DNA from: Steinernema hermaphroditum
Taxonomy: Eukaryota; Nematoda; Chromadorea; Rhabditida; Steinernematidae
DNA: 64,000 nt
Direction of reading: 5' to 3'
Assembly (NCBI GenBank): GCA_030435675.1
Contig: CM059625.1
Coordinates: 310,001 to 374,000 of the forward strand
The notes under the pieces were generated by a model. That model was given only the letters and a program-made list of their open reading frames with translations, did not search any database and was not told the origin of the DNA. Positions 62,901 through 64,000 of the stretch are shown here, piece by piece. The translations under genes were made by a program, and so were the position numbers. Position 1 is the first letter of the stretch, and each line of letters opens with the position of its first letter.

Positions 62901-63592
62901 GTTATTGGAGAGACGACGCTTGTGTTCGAGAACAACTTTCCCTCATTCATTCGTGAGGAGTCAGGCGAGATAACCGGAGAGCTTGTTGACCAGCTGCAAC
63001 GGCCTCAGAGCAACGGGCAGAAGGAGGAACGCAACAGCCACACGGTAAACATTAATTTTGTTTTATCTCAAAAACATTCCCACTGCGTGTGGCGTGATAT
63101 ATTGTTCTATTTGGAGAATATTGTACCACCAGCAACGTGGATCTGTCAGATTTAAACTTACGTTGCAATATCTTAAATTGTGCACAAAAAGAGAAATGGA
63201 TACAGGTAGCGTAAATTGGCTAATACAAATAATTTCAAGAAGTGACGCATAATTACCCCACCGGGCATCTGCTCGCAAGAAATGCATTTCATTTGCAATC
63301 CATGAATTATTAACTGTACATGTACTTTCAGAGCGGTTCCACCAGTCCCGTATCAATGCAAACGTTGCCTGAAGGCTACGCTCAGGCAACAACATCGTCG
63401 GAGAAGACGCACTTTCTCCAAAGCTTCGTGATGCGGGAGAAAGCACACAATGATAGCAATGGTTTGAAGACGCCAGTGTTTAACGAACTAGTCGCTCACC
63501 TTCCTGTGCGTTCGCCTATTAACGATTCACTGAGCATCACTTTTGAACTACAACCAGCGCCTCACATCGATTCTCAGATTCTACACATGTAG
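44948..63592 (+). CDS. Large C2H2 zinc-finger transcription factor, ten fingers
   Basis: Fifteen exons, all phases consistent: 44948-45003, 45096-45181, 46590-46669, 52440-52589, 58930-58998, 59243-59635, 60194-60468, 60513-60693, 60749-61197, 61247-61556, 61660-61853, 61911-62338, 62383-62736, 62782-63044, 63332-63592; 1182 residues. Ten C2H2 fingers lie at about 143-164, 438-459, 537-558, 594-615, 699-720, 749-770, 820-840, 897-917, 969-990 and 1019-1039, separated by Q-, N- and S-rich linkers such as NSNSNSNSH. Fingers 1 and 5 are near copies (CELCQKEFCNKYYLQTH and CDLCNKEVCNKYFLRTH). Widely spaced single fingers suggest a nuclear DNA- or RNA-binding regulator; the orthologue is not recognised. 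The ATG at 44948 follows an acceptor-like CTACCAG by 12 nt, but the frame is open upstream, so the N-terminus is the least certain part. It may use other first exons. Confidence 0.88.
45182..46589 (+). other. 1.4-kb intron of zinc-finger gene
   Basis: Starts GTTAG and ends TTTCAG. AT-rich, with no recognisable nested gene or repeat. Confidence 0.6.
46670..52439 (+). other. 5.8-kb intron of zinc-finger gene
   Basis: Starts GTAAGC and ends TTACAG. Two patches are much GC-richer than the rest: about 50780-50960, including GGCGCGGCGGCCGGCGCGCG, and about 52010-52330. A minus-strand frame at 46978-47280 has no known domain. The patches could be enhancers or alternative promoters. Confidence 0.5.
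52590..58929 (+). other. 6.3-kb intron of zinc-finger gene
   Basis: Starts GTAAGTT and ends TTCCAG. Locally GC-rich or CpG-bearing patches occur around 52680-53030, 53500-53780, 54300-54420 (CAG-rich) and 56460-56520 (CCCCGCCC). An open frame at 57350-57766 has a His/Ser-rich translation but no domain. No nested gene is supported. Confidence 0.5.
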
Positions 63593-64000
63593 CTATTCAG
63601 GCTTATCAGCCACTCCTCAAGCGCAATGGCAACACTGCCCTTATAGTCAGCAACGTTGCTGCTTAACACGCACGTCGAGTATATTAGTCGACCAATTGAG
63701 AATTTCGTAGTTCACATCTCTCTATTGTAACACTGCCCATCCGTTGTTCACTTACTTTGCCATTAGAAAGAAGGAATACTGTAACTAACGTATAGAAACT
63801 CGGAAGTCTATCGTACCTCATCGAGATTAATGTAGATTGCTATCTTCTCACTGGTCCTCGTCTGTCTATACAGCCCTCCTCTACAAACATCGATGGTCTC
63901 AACTTATATTCAAACTGCTCCTCCACGTATTGTTCGTTCTCATAATCATAGTCTCATCGACTTCTTTCACGAACTTATCAAATGTACATATTGTTTGCAT
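63593..64000. other. 3' flank of zinc-finger gene
   Basis: Downstream of the TAG at 63590-63592. Probably the 3' UTR; no further coding exon is evident before the window ends. Confidence 0.5.

Noticed and set aside
1..64000. CRISPR arrays, rRNA genes, bacterial-type operons
   Set aside because: No regularly spaced repeats, rRNA signatures or prokaryotic gene organisation were seen; the content is eukaryotic throughout.

Overview
The window is nuclear DNA of a nematode. All eleven gene models are eukaryotic and split, most by introns of about 43-50 nt. Splice-acceptor-like AGs sit just upstream of most start codons, which fits spliced-leader trans-splicing. The families (nematode-type nuclear receptor, GM2-activator-like ML protein, nematode-style small secreted proteins) fit this phylum. 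In the four largest genes more acceptors end in TAG than in CAG, unlike the strict TTTTCAG of Caenorhabditis, so a lineage outside that genus is likely. I cannot name the species. All exon joins were deduced by hand from splice signals and reading phase.

Layout. 1-15.9 kb is gene-dense: the 3' part of a nuclear hormone receptor (+), a complete UBE3C-type HECT ubiquitin ligase (-), a sigma-1 receptor/ERG2-like membrane protein (-), translation factor eIF2B epsilon (+), a METTL2-type tRNA m3C methyltransferase (+, possibly in an operon with eIF2B epsilon), a rearranged mariner element, and a LOTUS plus CCCH protein (-) of probable germline RNA function. 15.9-44.9 kb is sparse: a 102-residue secreted protein (-), a GM2-activator-like lipid-binding protein (-), a possible 52-residue membrane peptide, a foldback Tc1/mariner-derived element, a small secreted protein (+), a hairpin repeat and several short direct repeats. 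44.9-63.6 kb is one large gene (+) encoding an approximately 1182-residue protein with ten C2H2 zinc fingers, split by introns of 1.4, 5.8 and 6.3 kb near its 5' end and short introns afterwards.

The housekeeping genes serve protein turnover (UBE3C), translation initiation (eIF2B epsilon) and tRNA modification (METTL2). The zinc-finger gene and the nuclear receptor are transcription regulators. The most unusual structures are two transposon derivatives built from inverted halves. The mariner copy at 12 kb joins two 3' ends and still encodes the catalytic residues. The element at 30 kb is a nearly complete palindrome carrying transposase start and core relics. No prokaryotic operon, CRISPR array, rRNA or convincing tRNA gene was seen.
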